DNA of 64,000 nucleotides from Gluconobacter cadivus (GTDB lineage: Bacteria > Pseudomonadota > Alphaproteobacteria > Acetobacterales > Acetobacteraceae). The position numbers were made by a program, and so were the translations under genes. Below the pieces are notes generated by a model, which had not been told where the DNA came from, made no database searches, and was given only the letters and a program-made list of their open reading frames with translations. Shown here piece after piece: positions 35,566 through 44,016 of the stretch (within the stretch, counting starts at the first letter, position 1; each line of letters starts with the position of its first letter). The stretch spans positions 1 through 64,000 of the forward strand of contig NZ_JABCQI010000005.1 in assembly GCF_015244745.1 (NCBI RefSeq), given 5' to 3'.

Positions 35566-36056
35566 GCCGCTTTCGGATGGCGTCTGCGCCCGTGGATCTG
35601 AACCTGCTGCGTGAAGATCTGCATCTGGCCGAGGCGGGTGGCTTCTGCACCTTTGAAGGCTGGGTCCGTAACAGGAATGACGGCCGCCCCGTGGATGGTC
35701 TGGAATATGAGTCCTACGAAGCGCTGGCGCAGCTTGAAGGCGAACGCATCGTCGCAGAAGCGCTGGAACGCTTTGAGATCAGCGAGGCCGTGGCTATGCA
35801 CCGGACGGGTAGTCTGAAGGTCGGGGAGGTCGCCGTCTGGATCGGTGTTTCAGCTCCGCATCGCGATGCGGCGTTCCGGGCCTGCCGCTACATCATCGAC
35901 GAGATCAAGCACCGGGTTCCTGTCTGGAAGAAGGAACATTATCTGGATGGGGACGCCGAATGGGTGGCGTGCCATCATTGCCAGACGGCGCCCCGTGCCT
36001 CCGAAACGGATGCTCATGACCACGATCATGGACAGTGTGGCCATCACCACCACTGA
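35562..36056 (+). CDS. moaE: Molybdopterin synthase catalytic subunit with His-rich tail
   Basis: A 164-residue MoaE that uses two MoaD thiocarboxylates to form the dithiolene. The family motifs GGFCTFEGWVRNRNDG, LEYESYEALA, MHRTGSLKVGE and VPVWKKEHY (catalytic Lys) are present. Beyond the normal end, residues about 138-164 add a tail with HHCQ and then HDHDHGQCGHHHH, which looks like a metal-binding extension. The ATG overlaps the moaD stop. Confidence 0.93.
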   Translation: MSRFRMASAPVDLNLLREDLHLAEAGGFCTFEGWVRNRNDGRPVDGLEYESYEALAQLEGERIVAEALERFEISEAVAMHRTGSLKVGEVAVWIGVSAPHRDAAFRACRYIIDEIKHRVPVWKKEHYLDGDAEWVACHHCQTAPRASETDAHDHDHGQCGHHHH

Positions 36057-36065
36057 GTGGGCCTG

Positions 36066-36105
36066 ACTGCGGAGCAGAAGCTTTCTGTTCCGCAGTGTCT
36101 TTTTT
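36066..36105 (+). terminator. Terminator of the Moco operon
   Basis: Arms actgcgga / tccgcagt with an inner cagaa / ttctg extension, followed by a T-rich run (36098-36105). It lies 10 bases beyond the moaE stop. Confidence 0.8.
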
Positions 36106-36114
36106 GAGTTGTAA

Positions 36115-36133
36115 TTGCAAATCATTCTCAATT
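36115..36133 (+). promoter_or_regulatory. Fur-box-like operator
   Basis: The 19 bases ttgcaaatcattctcaatt read on the other strand as a TGAGAATGATTTGCA-type sequence, close to Fur boxes of proteobacteria. It lies 38 bases before the first unknown gene and after the moaE terminator, so it should control the rightward pair rather than moaE. Confidence 0.6.
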
Positions 36134-36170
36134 AGGATGAGTCCGGTCCTGCTGATTCGGAGTTATCCCC

Positions 36171-36761
36171 ATGACACGGCTGTCGCTTTCCCTGTCCGAT
36201 CTCTGCTGCTGTGAACGGCTGGCGCTGTGGAGCATCCGCTGCCTCATCAGCCATTACCGTTTGCCAAACTGCCCTGAGACAAAAACGACCGATGGCCTGT
36301 TCCCGGTCTGCTTCCGCCCGGCGCTCGATGCTGCGGAAGGGGCCTTCTCGGACGCCGTTCATCTTCTGAATGTTGCGGGACAGCCGGGGCTCGCGGTGAA
36401 TGCGCCGGGCATGCAGTCCCTGACGGTGCTGGAGGAGCGTTTCCTGCGCGGGATCGTCGCGGCCCAGAATGAAGGCCAGCGTGACGTTTTCGTGCTGCTG
36501 GCGGAAGTCTTTCCCGATCGTTTCGTACAGGGCTGTCTTGCCACGGCCCTGACGCTCCTGGCGGATTGCCTCGCCGGAGCAGGGCATTGGCTCCCCAAGA
36601 CATTGCTGAAAGACGAGACGACGATTTCAGGCGGCGGAGCATTGTCGTCGATCAGCCGCTGGCGCTCCGTCAGCCCGTCGCGGATGCGCGTTCTATGGCC
36701 GCAGGATAGCGGCCCTCTCCAGCGTGAGAGAGCGCCCGAAGCGAACCGGGTGATGCACTGA
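36171..36761 (+). CDS. Unknown protein behind a Fur-box-like site
   Basis: A 196-residue protein I do not recognise. It has no clear signal peptide. The N-terminus is unusual in having three adjacent cysteines (DLCCCERLALWSIRCLI) and a further Cys near residue 34; the middle (about 60-140) is predicted helical. The ATG has GGAG upstream. With its Fur-box-like site it could be an iron-responsive protein, possibly metal-binding; this is inference. The next gene overlaps its stop. Confidence 0.6.
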   Translation: MTRLSLSLSDLCCCERLALWSIRCLISHYRLPNCPETKTTDGLFPVCFRPALDAAEGAFSDAVHLLNVAGQPGLAVNAPGMQSLTVLEERFLRGIVAAQNEGQRDVFVLLAEVFPDRFVQGCLATALTLLADCLAGAGHWLPKTLLKDETTISGGGALSSISRWRSVSPSRMRVLWPQDSGPLQRERAPEANRVMH

Positions 36762-36976
36762 TGATGTCGCTGGGCAGGCGTACTGCCCGGAATGGCGTCG
36801 TGTCACGCATTCCGGGCTTTGAGGAGCTGGAACATATGACGGTCTGTCTGTTGCTGCTGCTCGCAGGCGTGGTTGGTTTCTGCTGGCTGGCCTGCGTCAA
36901 TCTTGAAATTTCCGCCGACGACCTCCTGTCCGCACTGGGGTACCAGTCCGGTCTGGAAGAGACGTTCAGGGGATAA
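36761..36976 (+). CDS. Small single-pass membrane protein
   Basis: A 71-residue protein with one strong hydrophobic segment (TVCLLLLLAGVVGFCWLAC, about residues 27-45), then an acidic tail. The ATG overlaps the previous stop as TGATG, so translation is coupled. An internal ATG at 36836 right before the hydrophobic segment is an alternative start. Function unknown; it shares the probable Fur control of its neighbour. Confidence 0.55.
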   Translation: MMSLGRRTARNGVVSRIPGFEELEHMTVCLLLLLAGVVGFCWLACVNLEISADDLLSALGYQSGLEETFRG

Positions 36977-36978
36977 AC

Positions 36979-37017
36979 CCGTCTCCAGCCCATGGATGGA
37001 CCGGAGACGTTGTTTTC
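36979..37017 (+). terminator. Terminator of the Fur-linked pair
   Basis: Arms gtctcc (36981-36986) and ggagac (37003-37008), with partial pairing inside, followed by GTTGTTTT. It sits between the converging decarboxylase gene and the small membrane protein gene. Confidence 0.5.
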
Positions 37018-38155
37018 AGATGTAGTATTCGGTCAGCGGCGGAAAGCCGTTGAAACCGACAGAGCAGTACGTCGAGACATACGCGCCGGTAGCAAGAATC
37101 TCGACGCGATCGCCACATTCGAGCGAATCCGGCATCGGGATGCGGTTTTTCTCGTACATGATATCCACACCATCGCAACTCGGACCGGCCACGACACATG
37201 GCGAACGGCTGCTGTCTTCTGAATCGCGGGAGGTGCGGAACGTGTAGCGGATGGCCTCGCCTTCCGTCTCCGCCAGTCCACCAAAACGCCCGATATCGAG
37301 ATAAACCCAGCGCGGATCGGTGACAGCACCGCCACGTCGGCTGACGAGAATGACCTCGCTCGATACGACCCCCGACTGTCCGACCATATAGCGGCCCGGC
37401 TCCAGCAGAATTTCCGGCGCACCATCCGGGAAATGCGTCTTGAGGGACGTATGGATCGTGTCTGCGAAATCCTGAACGGAAGGGACGTTCTCGCGGTAAT
37501 GCGTCGGGAAGCCGCCACCCAGATTGAGCATCTGAAGGTCCACGCCCAGCGCGCGCAGATCATGATACAGGCCAGCCGCCTTGGCGATGGCGTGATCATA
37601 AGCCGCAACGCCAGTTTGCTGGCTGCCGACATGGAAGGACAGGCCATAAGGCTTCAGGCCGAGTTCGCGTGCGCGCAGCATGAGCGTGCGGGCATTGTTC
37701 AGCGTGGTGCCGAACTTGCGGGACAGGGGCCAGTCGGCACCTTCGTTTTCCACGGCCAGGCGACAGAAAACGCGGGCACCGGGCGCATGTTTGCCGAGCT
37801 TTTCCAGCTCTTCAATGCTGTCGAACACGAACAAGCTGATACCCAGATCATGCGCTTCACGGATCCATTCCGGCTTCTTCAGCGTATTGCCGTAAGAGAT
37901 CCGGTCCGGTGTTGCACCGGCATCGAGACACATGCGGATTTCCGCAATGGAGGCGGCGTCGAAGGAAGAGCCCAGCCGGACGAGGCGTTCGAGAATGGCC
38001 GGGGCCGGGTTGGCCTTGATGGCGTAATAGATTTTCGCTTCCCCGAGCGCATCGTGCAGGGCACGGTAATGCGCGCCCACGACGTCGAGATCGACGACGA
38101 GGCAAGGGGTTGCCGGCTGCTGCTCGGCAAGGAAGCGTGAGATTTTGGGAGTCAT
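37016..38155 (-). CDS. Fold-III PLP decarboxylase (ornithine/lysine type)
   Basis: A 379-residue alanine-racemase-fold decarboxylase. The PLP lysine lies in YYAIKANPAP, the phosphate loop in LGGGFPTHY, HVGSQQTG is the stacking-His region, and CDGVDIM near the end contains the active-site Cys. The eukaryote-like ornithine decarboxylase family of alphaproteobacteria also acts on lysine, and makes putrescine or cadaverine; which one cannot be told here. The ATG at 38155 is preferred to an in-frame TTG 9 bases earlier. A leader of about 300 bases lies upstream. Confidence 0.9.
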   Translation of the reverse strand: MTPKISRFLAEQQPATPCLVVDLDVVGAHYRALHDALGEAKIYYAIKANPAPAILERLVRLGSSFDAASIAEIRMCLDAGATPDRISYGNTLKKPEWIREAHDLGISLFVFDSIEELEKLGKHAPGARVFCRLAVENEGADWPLSRKFGTTLNNARTLMLRARELGLKPYGLSFHVGSQQTGVAAYDHAIAKAAGLYHDLRALGVDLQMLNLGGGFPTHYRENVPSVQDFADTIHTSLKTHFPDGAPEILLEPGRYMVGQSGVVSSEVILVSRRGGAVTDPRWVYLDIGRFGGLAETEGEAIRYTFRTSRDSEDSSRSPCVVAGPSCDGVDIMYEKNRIPMPDSLECGDRVEILATGAYVSTYCSVGFNGFPPLTEYYI

Positions 38156-38462
38156 GACACTCAATTCCCAGAACCGGACTCGTCAGGGAACGATATCGCC
38201 CTGCGAGTGTGTTGCGAAACGGTCGAACGGACCGGCGAATAGCGGGAATCCGTAACGGGTGGATTCCTGAAGGCCAGAACGCTTGACGTCGTTGCGTAAC
38301 CTCGAGTGGGCCAGTGGCACGTGCGTTGCTGCGTGAGGCGGGCATATGGGACCAAATGCCCCGTCGTGCAACCGCTAATTTTGCATTGTGATGCTTTTGC
38401 CAATATTGGTGAGCTGAATCAGGGCGAATTCGGAACGCTGAAGGCATCTTCCGCGTAGGTAC
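38156..38462 (-). promoter_or_regulatory. Structured leader, candidate speF-type RNA with leader ORF
   Basis: Read on the minus strand, the region contains three clear hairpins: gggcat/atgccc (38340-38361), ggaatcc/ggattcc (38245-38267) and cggtc/gaccg (38220-38234). An open frame runs through the whole stretch and ends just before the decarboxylase start, at 38183. It encodes ...RYGFPLFAGPFDRF... and could be a leader peptide with a GTG start near 38320. Rfam describes a speF leader before alphaproteobacterial ornithine decarboxylase genes; this position fits it, though I cannot confirm the covariance match. Confidence 0.5.
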
Positions 38463-39587
38463 ATGCTCATGTCGTCCGATCCGGACTGTCATGAGCGCGA
38501 CCGCTGCCCCAACAGGACACTGCCGAGGAAACCCTGCGTGAGTTTGACATCCGAATCTGCGACCCTTTCCGGCTCCCGGGTCATGCCGGAACAAGCCGTA
38601 TCTTCGGAGTCGGGACAACCACCTGCTGCTACGGATGCCGCTGATCCGAATGTGGTATCATCCCAGAACAGATTGCATCATGCTGCTTGGCGGGTCGTTG
38701 CCAAGCATCTCTTCGCCGAAGTCGGCTCCAGCCAGACTTCGCTCTCTGCGGCGGGATGTGCGTTTTACGCCACGCTGTCGCTTTTCCCGGCCATCTCCAG
38801 CCTGATTTCCCTTTATGGTCTGGCCTTTGATCTTCAGTCGGTCGAACCCCAGCTCGAAGTGCTGAGGCATCTCCTGCCGCCATCGGCCTATGCCCTGATC
38901 GGTGACCGGATCCACGAACTGATTTCCCAGCCCCACTCGTCGCTGACAATCGGGCTGATCTTCTCGCTAGCTGTGGCCCTGTGGTCCGCTTCGGCCAGTA
39001 CGAAGTCAATCCTCTCCGCGTTGAATATGGCCTATAATGCGCAGGAAACGCGGAGTTTTCTGAAGTTTCAGGCTGTCGCGCTGTCAACTACGCTGACGGC
39101 TATCGTGGGCGCGGCACTCACTCTGGCGCTCATGGTGGCGGCCCCCGCACTCGTGGATTACCTGCCACGCCACGTCAGTTTCCTCAGCGATCCGCCATTC
39201 CCAGTGAATTTTCTGCTGTCCTACGGCGCGCCGATGATCGTGCATACGCTTGCGCCGGTTCTGATGCTGCTGTTCGTCTTTATTGCTGTGACGCTGCTGT
39301 ACCGCTTTGCGCCGTGCCGCGTGCATACAGAATGGCGCTGGATTTTTCCGGGCTCGATCCTTGCGACGATCCTGTGGGTCGCAACGTCTCTCGGCTTTTC
39401 ATGGTATGTCGCGCATTTCGCCAGCTATGGCGCGACCTATGGGCCCCTCGGCGCTGTCGCAGCCATCATGATGTGGCTTTTCGTAAGCGCGTATGTTGTG
39501 CTGTTCGGAGCAGAGCTGAACGCCAGCCTTGAGGCCCGGGCCGGTAAAAGTCAGGCCGTGCCCCCGGAAGAAACAAGTCTGGCCTGA
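38463..39587 (+). CDS. YihY/BrkB-family inner membrane protein
   Basis: A protein of up to 374 residues with six membrane helices. YihY motifs are AAGCAFYATLSLFPAISSLISLYGL and the late YRFAPCRVHTEWRWIFPGS and ASYGATYGPLGAVAAIMMWL. The family was once called RNase BN, wrongly; its role is unknown. Start is uncertain: ATG at 38463, GTG at 38538 or ATG at 38583; the first 40 residues look non-conserved, so a later start is likely. Confidence 0.85.
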   Translation: MLMSSDPDCHERDRCPNRTLPRKPCVSLTSESATLSGSRVMPEQAVSSESGQPPAATDAADPNVVSSQNRLHHAAWRVVAKHLFAEVGSSQTSLSAAGCAFYATLSLFPAISSLISLYGLAFDLQSVEPQLEVLRHLLPPSAYALIGDRIHELISQPHSSLTIGLIFSLAVALWSASASTKSILSALNMAYNAQETRSFLKFQAVALSTTLTAIVGAALTLALMVAAPALVDYLPRHVSFLSDPPFPVNFLLSYGAPMIVHTLAPVLMLLFVFIAVTLLYRFAPCRVHTEWRWIFPGSILATILWVATSLGFSWYVAHFASYGATYGPLGAVAAIMMWLFVSAYVVLFGAELNASLEARAGKSQAVPPEETSLA

Positions 39588-39609
39588 AGATCAGACCAGA
39601 CGTTCAGCG

Positions 39610-40260
39610 TCAGTGGTGATGGTGCGGGATACGCTGTGATGCGCTGCCCCGCGGAGAGGTAGGGGCTGTATTGGTACCTGAGGCTTCGATCGCCTGTGCG
39701 CTGGTATCTGACGGATCGGCTTCCGCCACTTCAGGCTCGGAGCTGGACTGCGGGGAGGGAACCGCTTCCGTCATTTTCGCGATCGTCACATGCGCCGTTC
39801 CTGCGCCCAGCATGCCGATTTTCGCGGCCGCAGCGTGGGACAGATCAATGATGCGGCTGTTGAAAGGGCCACGGTCATTGACCGTCACCACGACCGACCG
39901 CCCCGTGTCCTGTGACGTCACGAGCAGCTTCGTCCCGATGGGAAGGGAAGGGTGTGCGGCGGTCAGATCATTGGTGTTGAATGTCGCGCCGCTTGCGGTG
40001 CGTCGTCCGTGGAAATGTCGTCCGTACCAGCTTGCCATACCATGCTGGGACCACGCATGTGCGGCCTGATGAGCCCGGTTGGAGAGTGCGGCCCGAACGG
40101 AGTCTGCCCAGCTTGTTCTCGGCGTTCCATCAACGGTGGACTCGTCACTCGCATGTGCGGTGTGATGACCGGCCAGACCTGCAAGCGCTACGGCAAATGT
40201 CATGCTGCGCAGGGGGATGAAGCCTAGGGGATTGCGAAGGGCAGACAGGTTGAAGCGCAC
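39610..40260 (-). CDS. rlpA: RlpA-like septal ring lytic protein
   Basis: A 216-residue exported protein. A signal segment (SMTFAVALAGLAGHHTAHA) precedes the double-psi beta-barrel with ASWYGRHFHGRRTASGATF, VTVNDRGPFNSRIIDLSHAAA, the RlpA signature with the catalytic Asp region. The C-terminal SPOR domain of E. coli RlpA is missing; instead a Ser/Thr/Pro-rich tail ends in HHHH. The GTG at 40260 is preferred because it starts the signal region; an ATG further in is possible. Confidence 0.85.
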   Translation of the reverse strand: MRFNLSALRNPLGFIPLRSMTFAVALAGLAGHHTAHASDESTVDGTPRTSWADSVRAALSNRAHQAAHAWSQHGMASWYGRHFHGRRTASGATFNTNDLTAAHPSLPIGTKLLVTSQDTGRSVVVTVNDRGPFNSRIIDLSHAAAAKIGMLGAGTAHVTIAKMTEAVPSPQSSSEPEVAEADPSDTSAQAIEASGTNTAPTSPRGSASQRIPHHHH

Positions 40261-40413
40261 TATATCAGGTTCTTCTCCAGTGGACGGGACGGGCTCAGAT
40301 TGGTCCTGATAGCACAAAAATGCTGCCCTGTCGCCTTTTGGACACCCTGAAGACGGCAGCAATAGGGCAATGACGCTTTCATGACAGCTTCGAAAGTGCT
40401 ATCGCGCGGCCAG

Positions 40414-40863
40414 ATGAAACGCCCTCTGATTACCGTTCTCAACGGTCCGAATCTCAATATGCTGGGTCTTCGCCAGCCCGGAATCTATGGTCACGCCACG
40501 CTCGACGATGTCGAGCAGGTGTGCATTCAGGCTGCCGAACGGCTTGATGTTGCCATTGATTTCCGCCAGACGAACGGAGAGGGTGAGCTTGTGTCCTGGG
40601 TTCAGGAATGTCGCGGCCGTGCAGACGGAATCGTGATCAATCCCGCAGCTTACGGACACACCTCGATTGCCCTGCTCGATGCGCTTCTGGCGGTCGAGCT
40701 GCCGGTGGTTGAGGTTCATATTTCCAATATTCATCGCAGGGAGCCGTTCCGTCATCACACCTACGTCTCGCAGGCCGCCATCGGCGTGATCTGTGGCCTC
40801 GGCGTCAGGGGATATGCGCACGCGCTTCAGGCAATAACCGACATGATCGAAGACGAAGGATGA
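40414..40863 (+). CDS. aroQ: 3-dehydroquinate dehydratase, type II
   Basis: A 149-residue dodecameric dehydratase of the shikimate pathway. The catalytic Tyr is in RQPGIYG, with NGPNLNMLG before it, [13 protein letters not shown] and [18 protein letters not shown] (catalytic His) later. The ATG at 40414 gives the usual length; an ATG at 40381 is also in frame. The stop overlaps the accB start by 4 bases, the common aroQ-accB-accC order. Confidence 0.95.
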   Translation: MKRPLITVLNGPNLNMLGLRQPGIYGHATLDDVEQVCIQAAERLDVAIDFRQTNGEGELVSWVQECRGRADGIVINPAAYGHTSIALLDALLAVELPVVEVHISNIHRREPFRHHTYVSQAAIGVICGLGVRGYAHALQAITDMIEDEG

Positions 40864-41315
40864 GCCGTATGCTCGTGGACAAGGATGCCATCCGGGCATT
40901 GGCCGATATTCTGACACAGACCGGCCTGACCGAAATCGAGATTTCCGAAGCGGACAGCCGTATCCGCGTGGCGCGCAACGTGAACGTGGTTCAGGCTGCT
41001 GCTCCTGTGCAGGCCGCTGCGGCACCCGCGGCCCCGGCTGTCGCCGCAGCTGTTGCGGCTCCGGCCGATCCGGCCAAACACCCGGGCATGGTGCCGAGCC
41101 CGATGGTCGGCGTTGCCTATCTGACGCCCGATCCGGCCTCTCCGCCGTTCGCCGTCGAAGGCCAGACGGTGACTGCGGGTCAGACGATCATGCTCATCGA
41201 AGCCATGAAGACCTTCAACCAGATCAAGGCCCCCCGCGCCGGCACGCTGACGAAGTTCCTTGTCGAATCCGGTCAGCCGGTCGAGTTCGGCGAAGCACTG
41301 GCGATCATCGAGTAA
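40860..41315 (+). CDS. accB: Biotin carboxyl carrier protein of acetyl-CoA carboxylase
   Basis: A 151-residue BCCP. The C-terminal biotinyl domain carries the biotin Lys in [10 protein letters not shown] (the usual EAMK motif) and [15 protein letters not shown] with the thumb. A Pro/Ala-rich linker lies at about 40-75. The stop overlaps accC at TAATG. Confidence 0.97.
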   Translation: MSRMLVDKDAIRALADILTQTGLTEIEISEADSRIRVARNVNVVQAAAPVQAAAAPAAPAVAAAVAAPADPAKHPGMVPSPMVGVAYLTPDPASPPFAVEGQTVTAGQTIMLIEAMKTFNQIKAPRAGTLTKFLVESGQPVEFGEALAIIE

Positions 41316-42667
41316 TGATTTCCAAGGTCCTCATTGCCAATCGTGGTGAGATCGCGCTGCGGATCCAGCGCGCCTGCCGCGAGATGGGCATCAAAACCGT
41401 TGCCGTGCATTCGACGGCAGACGCCGATGCGATGCATGTGCGCCTTGCGGACGAAGCCGTCTGCATCGGTCCGCCGAGCGCGCGCGACTCCTATCTGAAT
41501 GTTGCCGCCATCCTTTCGGCTGCGATGATCACGGGAGCAGACGCCATTCATCCCGGTTATGGCTTTCTGTCGGAAAATGCCGAGTTTGCCGAGACCGTGG
41601 AAGAACACGGCCTCGCGTTCATTGGTCCGACCGCCGAGCATATCCGCACGATGGGCGACAAGATCGCTGCCAAGACGACCATGCGCGCGCTCGGCGTGCC
41701 GCTGGTGCCGGGGTCCGATGGCGGTCTGGCTGACTTGCAGGCCGCGCGTGAAGTTGCGGACAAAGTCGGCTATCCGGTCCTCATCAAGGCTGCTGCCGGT
41801 GGTGGCGGGCGCGGGATGAAGGTCGCGATGACGGCGGACGACATTGAGGAAGCCTGGTCGGTCGCCCGTGCTGAAGCCCGCGCGGCTTTTGGCAATGACG
41901 AGGTCTATCTCGAGAAGTATCTCAACCGTCCGCGTCATATCGAGCTTCAGATCCTTGGCGACGCGCATGGCAATGTCGTGCATTTCGGCGAGCGTGACTG
42001 TTCGCTCCAGCGCCGTCATCAGAAGCTGCTGGAAGAAGCCGGTTCACCGGCCCTGACAGACGCCGAACGTGAGGAAATTGGTCGTACCGCGACCGAGGCT
42101 CTTTCGCGCATGGGCTATCGCAATGCGGGCACGCTGGAGTTCCTGTATCAGGACGGTCAGTTCTGCTTCATCGAGATGAACACGCGTCTTCAGGTCGAAC
42201 ATCCGGTGACGGAGATGGTCTGCAACGTGGATCTCGTGCGTGAGCAAATCCGGATCGCCTCTGGTGAACCGCTTGGGTACACGCAGTTGGACATCAAGAT
42301 GTCCGGGCATGCGATTGAGTGCCGCATCAATGCGGAAGATCCTGAGACCTTCATGCCGAGCCCCGGCACGATCAAGGTGTTCCATGCTCCGGGTGGGTTG
42401 GGTGTGCGGATGGACAGCGCCATTTACGCTGGCTATCGCATCCCGCCTTACTACGACAGCATGATCGCCAAGCTGATCGTGCATGCCCCCACGCGCGCCG
42501 AAGCCATTGCCCGCATGCAGCGTGCTCTGGACGAATGTGTAGTGGATGGCGTGAAAACGGTCATTCCGCTCCATCAGAAAATTCTGGCTGATCCTTCTTT
42601 CCAGAAAGGGGATTACACCATCCACTGGCTGGAAAATTTCGTCGCTGCCCAGCAGGCAGGAAAGTAA
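41315..42667 (+). CDS. accC: Biotin carboxylase of acetyl-CoA carboxylase
   Basis: A 450-residue ATP-grasp enzyme that carboxylates biotin on BCCP, the first step of fatty acid synthesis. Seen are [35 protein letters not shown], the ATP loop [28 protein letters not shown] and [16 protein letters not shown] (catalytic Glu/Arg). Full length. A short NIPSNAP-like gene follows on the same strand. Confidence 0.98.
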   Translation: MISKVLIANRGEIALRIQRACREMGIKTVAVHSTADADAMHVRLADEAVCIGPPSARDSYLNVAAILSAAMITGADAIHPGYGFLSENAEFAETVEEHGLAFIGPTAEHIRTMGDKIAAKTTMRALGVPLVPGSDGGLADLQAAREVADKVGYPVLIKAAAGGGGRGMKVAMTADDIEEAWSVARAEARAAFGNDEVYLEKYLNRPRHIELQILGDAHGNVVHFGERDCSLQRRHQKLLEEAGSPALTDAEREEIGRTATEALSRMGYRNAGTLEFLYQDGQFCFIEMNTRLQVEHPVTEMVCNVDLVREQIRIASGEPLGYTQLDIKMSGHAIECRINAEDPETFMPSPGTIKVFHAPGGLGVRMDSAIYAGYRIPPYYDSMIAKLIVHAPTRAEAIARMQRALDECVVDGVKTVIPLHQKILADPSFQKGDYTIHWLENFVAAQQAGK

Positions 42668-42680
42668 ACCGGAGTCACCT

Positions 42681-43250
42681 ATGAGTTACGCGGAAACCAT
42701 TATCCTTGATATCCGGATCGGGCAGCTGCCTGTGGTGGTTTCTGCGCTCACGGGGCGTGATGGACTTGGCGTCTGGGTGAGCGAGATCGGTGTGCTCAAC
42801 CGGGTTGTCCTGTTCCGGACCGCCGACACCTATGCCGGTCTTCTGGATGGGCGACCCGAGCTTCTTGCTGCGATCCCCAAAGACGCTATTCAGAGCGTTG
42901 ATATCACAAGCTGGCGCCTCATTTCGCCCCTGCTTCCTGCCGGGGCGCACGGTGGCGTTTATGAATGGCGCTGCTACGAGATGAAGCTGGGGCAGGTTGG
43001 GGATGTGGAGGAAGCCTTTGTGGCGTCCCTCCCGCCACGGCTGGAGCTTTCCGGGCTGGTCTGCGGGATGGTATCTCTCGAAGGGACACCACGGCTGGCT
43101 CATATCTGGCCCTACGCAGACATGAATGCGCGTATGGAGATCAGGGCTCAGGCTGTTGCGAGCGGGATCTGGCCGCCTAAGGTCGCAATCCATCTGAACA
43201 TTATGGAAAATGCAATTCTGCTTCCGGCCAAAGATTCCGCTTGGCGCTAA
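42681..43250 (+). CDS. NIPSNAP-like protein
   Basis: A 189-residue cytoplasmic protein. The C-terminal half has VYEWRCYEMKLGQVGDVEEAF, which fits the dimeric alpha-beta barrel NIPSNAP pattern (tyrosine-rich, two-copy ferredoxin-like fold). The first half is a weaker copy. It starts 13 bases after accC, with a CGGAGTCACCT stretch upstream, and may ride on its transcript. Role unknown. Confidence 0.55.
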   Translation: MSYAETIILDIRIGQLPVVVSALTGRDGLGVWVSEIGVLNRVVLFRTADTYAGLLDGRPELLAAIPKDAIQSVDITSWRLISPLLPAGAHGGVYEWRCYEMKLGQVGDVEEAFVASLPPRLELSGLVCGMVSLEGTPRLAHIWPYADMNARMEIRAQAVASGIWPPKVAIHLNIMENAILLPAKDSAWR

Positions 43251-43270
43251 GACGGTACGAACAACATAGA

Positions 43271-43309
43271 AAAAAGCGGTGAGGCTTGAGCCTGCACCGC
43301 TTTTTTTAT
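43271..43309. terminator. Bidirectional terminator
   Basis: Arms aaaaaagcggtg and caccgctttttt around a gaggcttgagcctg-type loop give a terminator with an A tract and a T tract on both sides. It serves the accBC/NIPSNAP-like genes and the converging YfdX gene. Confidence 0.85.
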
Positions 43310-43332
43310 GCCTTAGGCCCTGCTTCGAAAAA

Positions 43333-44016
43333 TTACTTCTTGGCGGCTGTCGGAGCAGCAGGAGCCAGTGTTTCGATCGTGCTTTCGGAAACGAATACAA
43401 CCGACTCCAAAGCCTGTGTCAGCGCAGCGACAGCCTCCTGAGGGTTATGCCCCTCAGTGAAAACGGTTGCCCGATAAACCGCACCCTGCACCGGTGTAAG
43501 CGGAGCCAGCGCCATAATGAAATCTGCATCGGCCCCGACGACCTGCATGGTCTGGGCAGCCTGATCCGTATTGCCAGACTTCAATTGCGCATTTGCGGTG
43601 GCGACCGCAGCTTTCTTTTCAGGAGCCAGTGTCTCGCTCACGACGAACTCACCGCCGACCGGAAGCCAGTCCGTCTGTCCGACGACAGGCTGATGGTTGG
43701 CGATAACGGGATGCTGCGGAGCAGGATGGAGATCGTTTTCGGCAGCCTGAAACTTTTTGTCAGCCTTTTCCGCGGCGGCAAGACGTTTCTGGGCATCATA
43801 AAGTGCCGGAATGGCGGCTTCGGTCTTGCCGGTCGTCTGGAGAATGTCACGAGCCTTCAGAATATCCTGAAAGGCGCGCTGTCCGTCAGCAGAAAGATGA
43901 TGGAAAGCGCGGTGGGCCTTGAATTTTTCCCAATGGGTATGAAGTGAATCAGCGCTGGCAAAAGGTGTTGCGCAAAGGATGGATGAAATCGCGGCGACGG
44001 CGGGAATGAATTTCAT
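43333..44016 (-). CDS. YfdX-family periplasmic protein
   Basis: A 227-residue exported protein. The signal peptide is MKFIPAVAAISSILCATPFASA. The mature part is helical with AFHHLSADGQRAFQDILKARDIL and AAVATANAQLKSGNTDQAAQTMQ, as in YfdX. YfdX is induced in E. coli by the acid-response regulator EvgA and binds as a chaperone-like tetramer. In an acid-producing bacterium a stress role is plausible but unproved. The C-terminus is Ala/Lys-rich. Confidence 0.75.
   Translation of the reverse strand: MKFIPAVAAISSILCATPFASADSLHTHWEKFKAHRAFHHLSADGQRAFQDILKARDILQTTGKTEAAIPALYDAQKRLAAAEKADKKFQAAENDLHPAPQHPVIANHQPVVGQTDWLPVGGEFVVSETLAPEKKAAVATANAQLKSGNTDQAAQTMQVVGADADFIMALAPLTPVQGAVYRATVFTEGHNPQEAVAALTQALESVVFVSESTIETLAPAAPTAAKK

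Noticed and set aside
39610-39640. HHHH end of the RlpA-like protein as a metal-binding tail
   Set aside because: Four histidines after a low-complexity tail are too little to claim a site; the MoaE tail is much richer.
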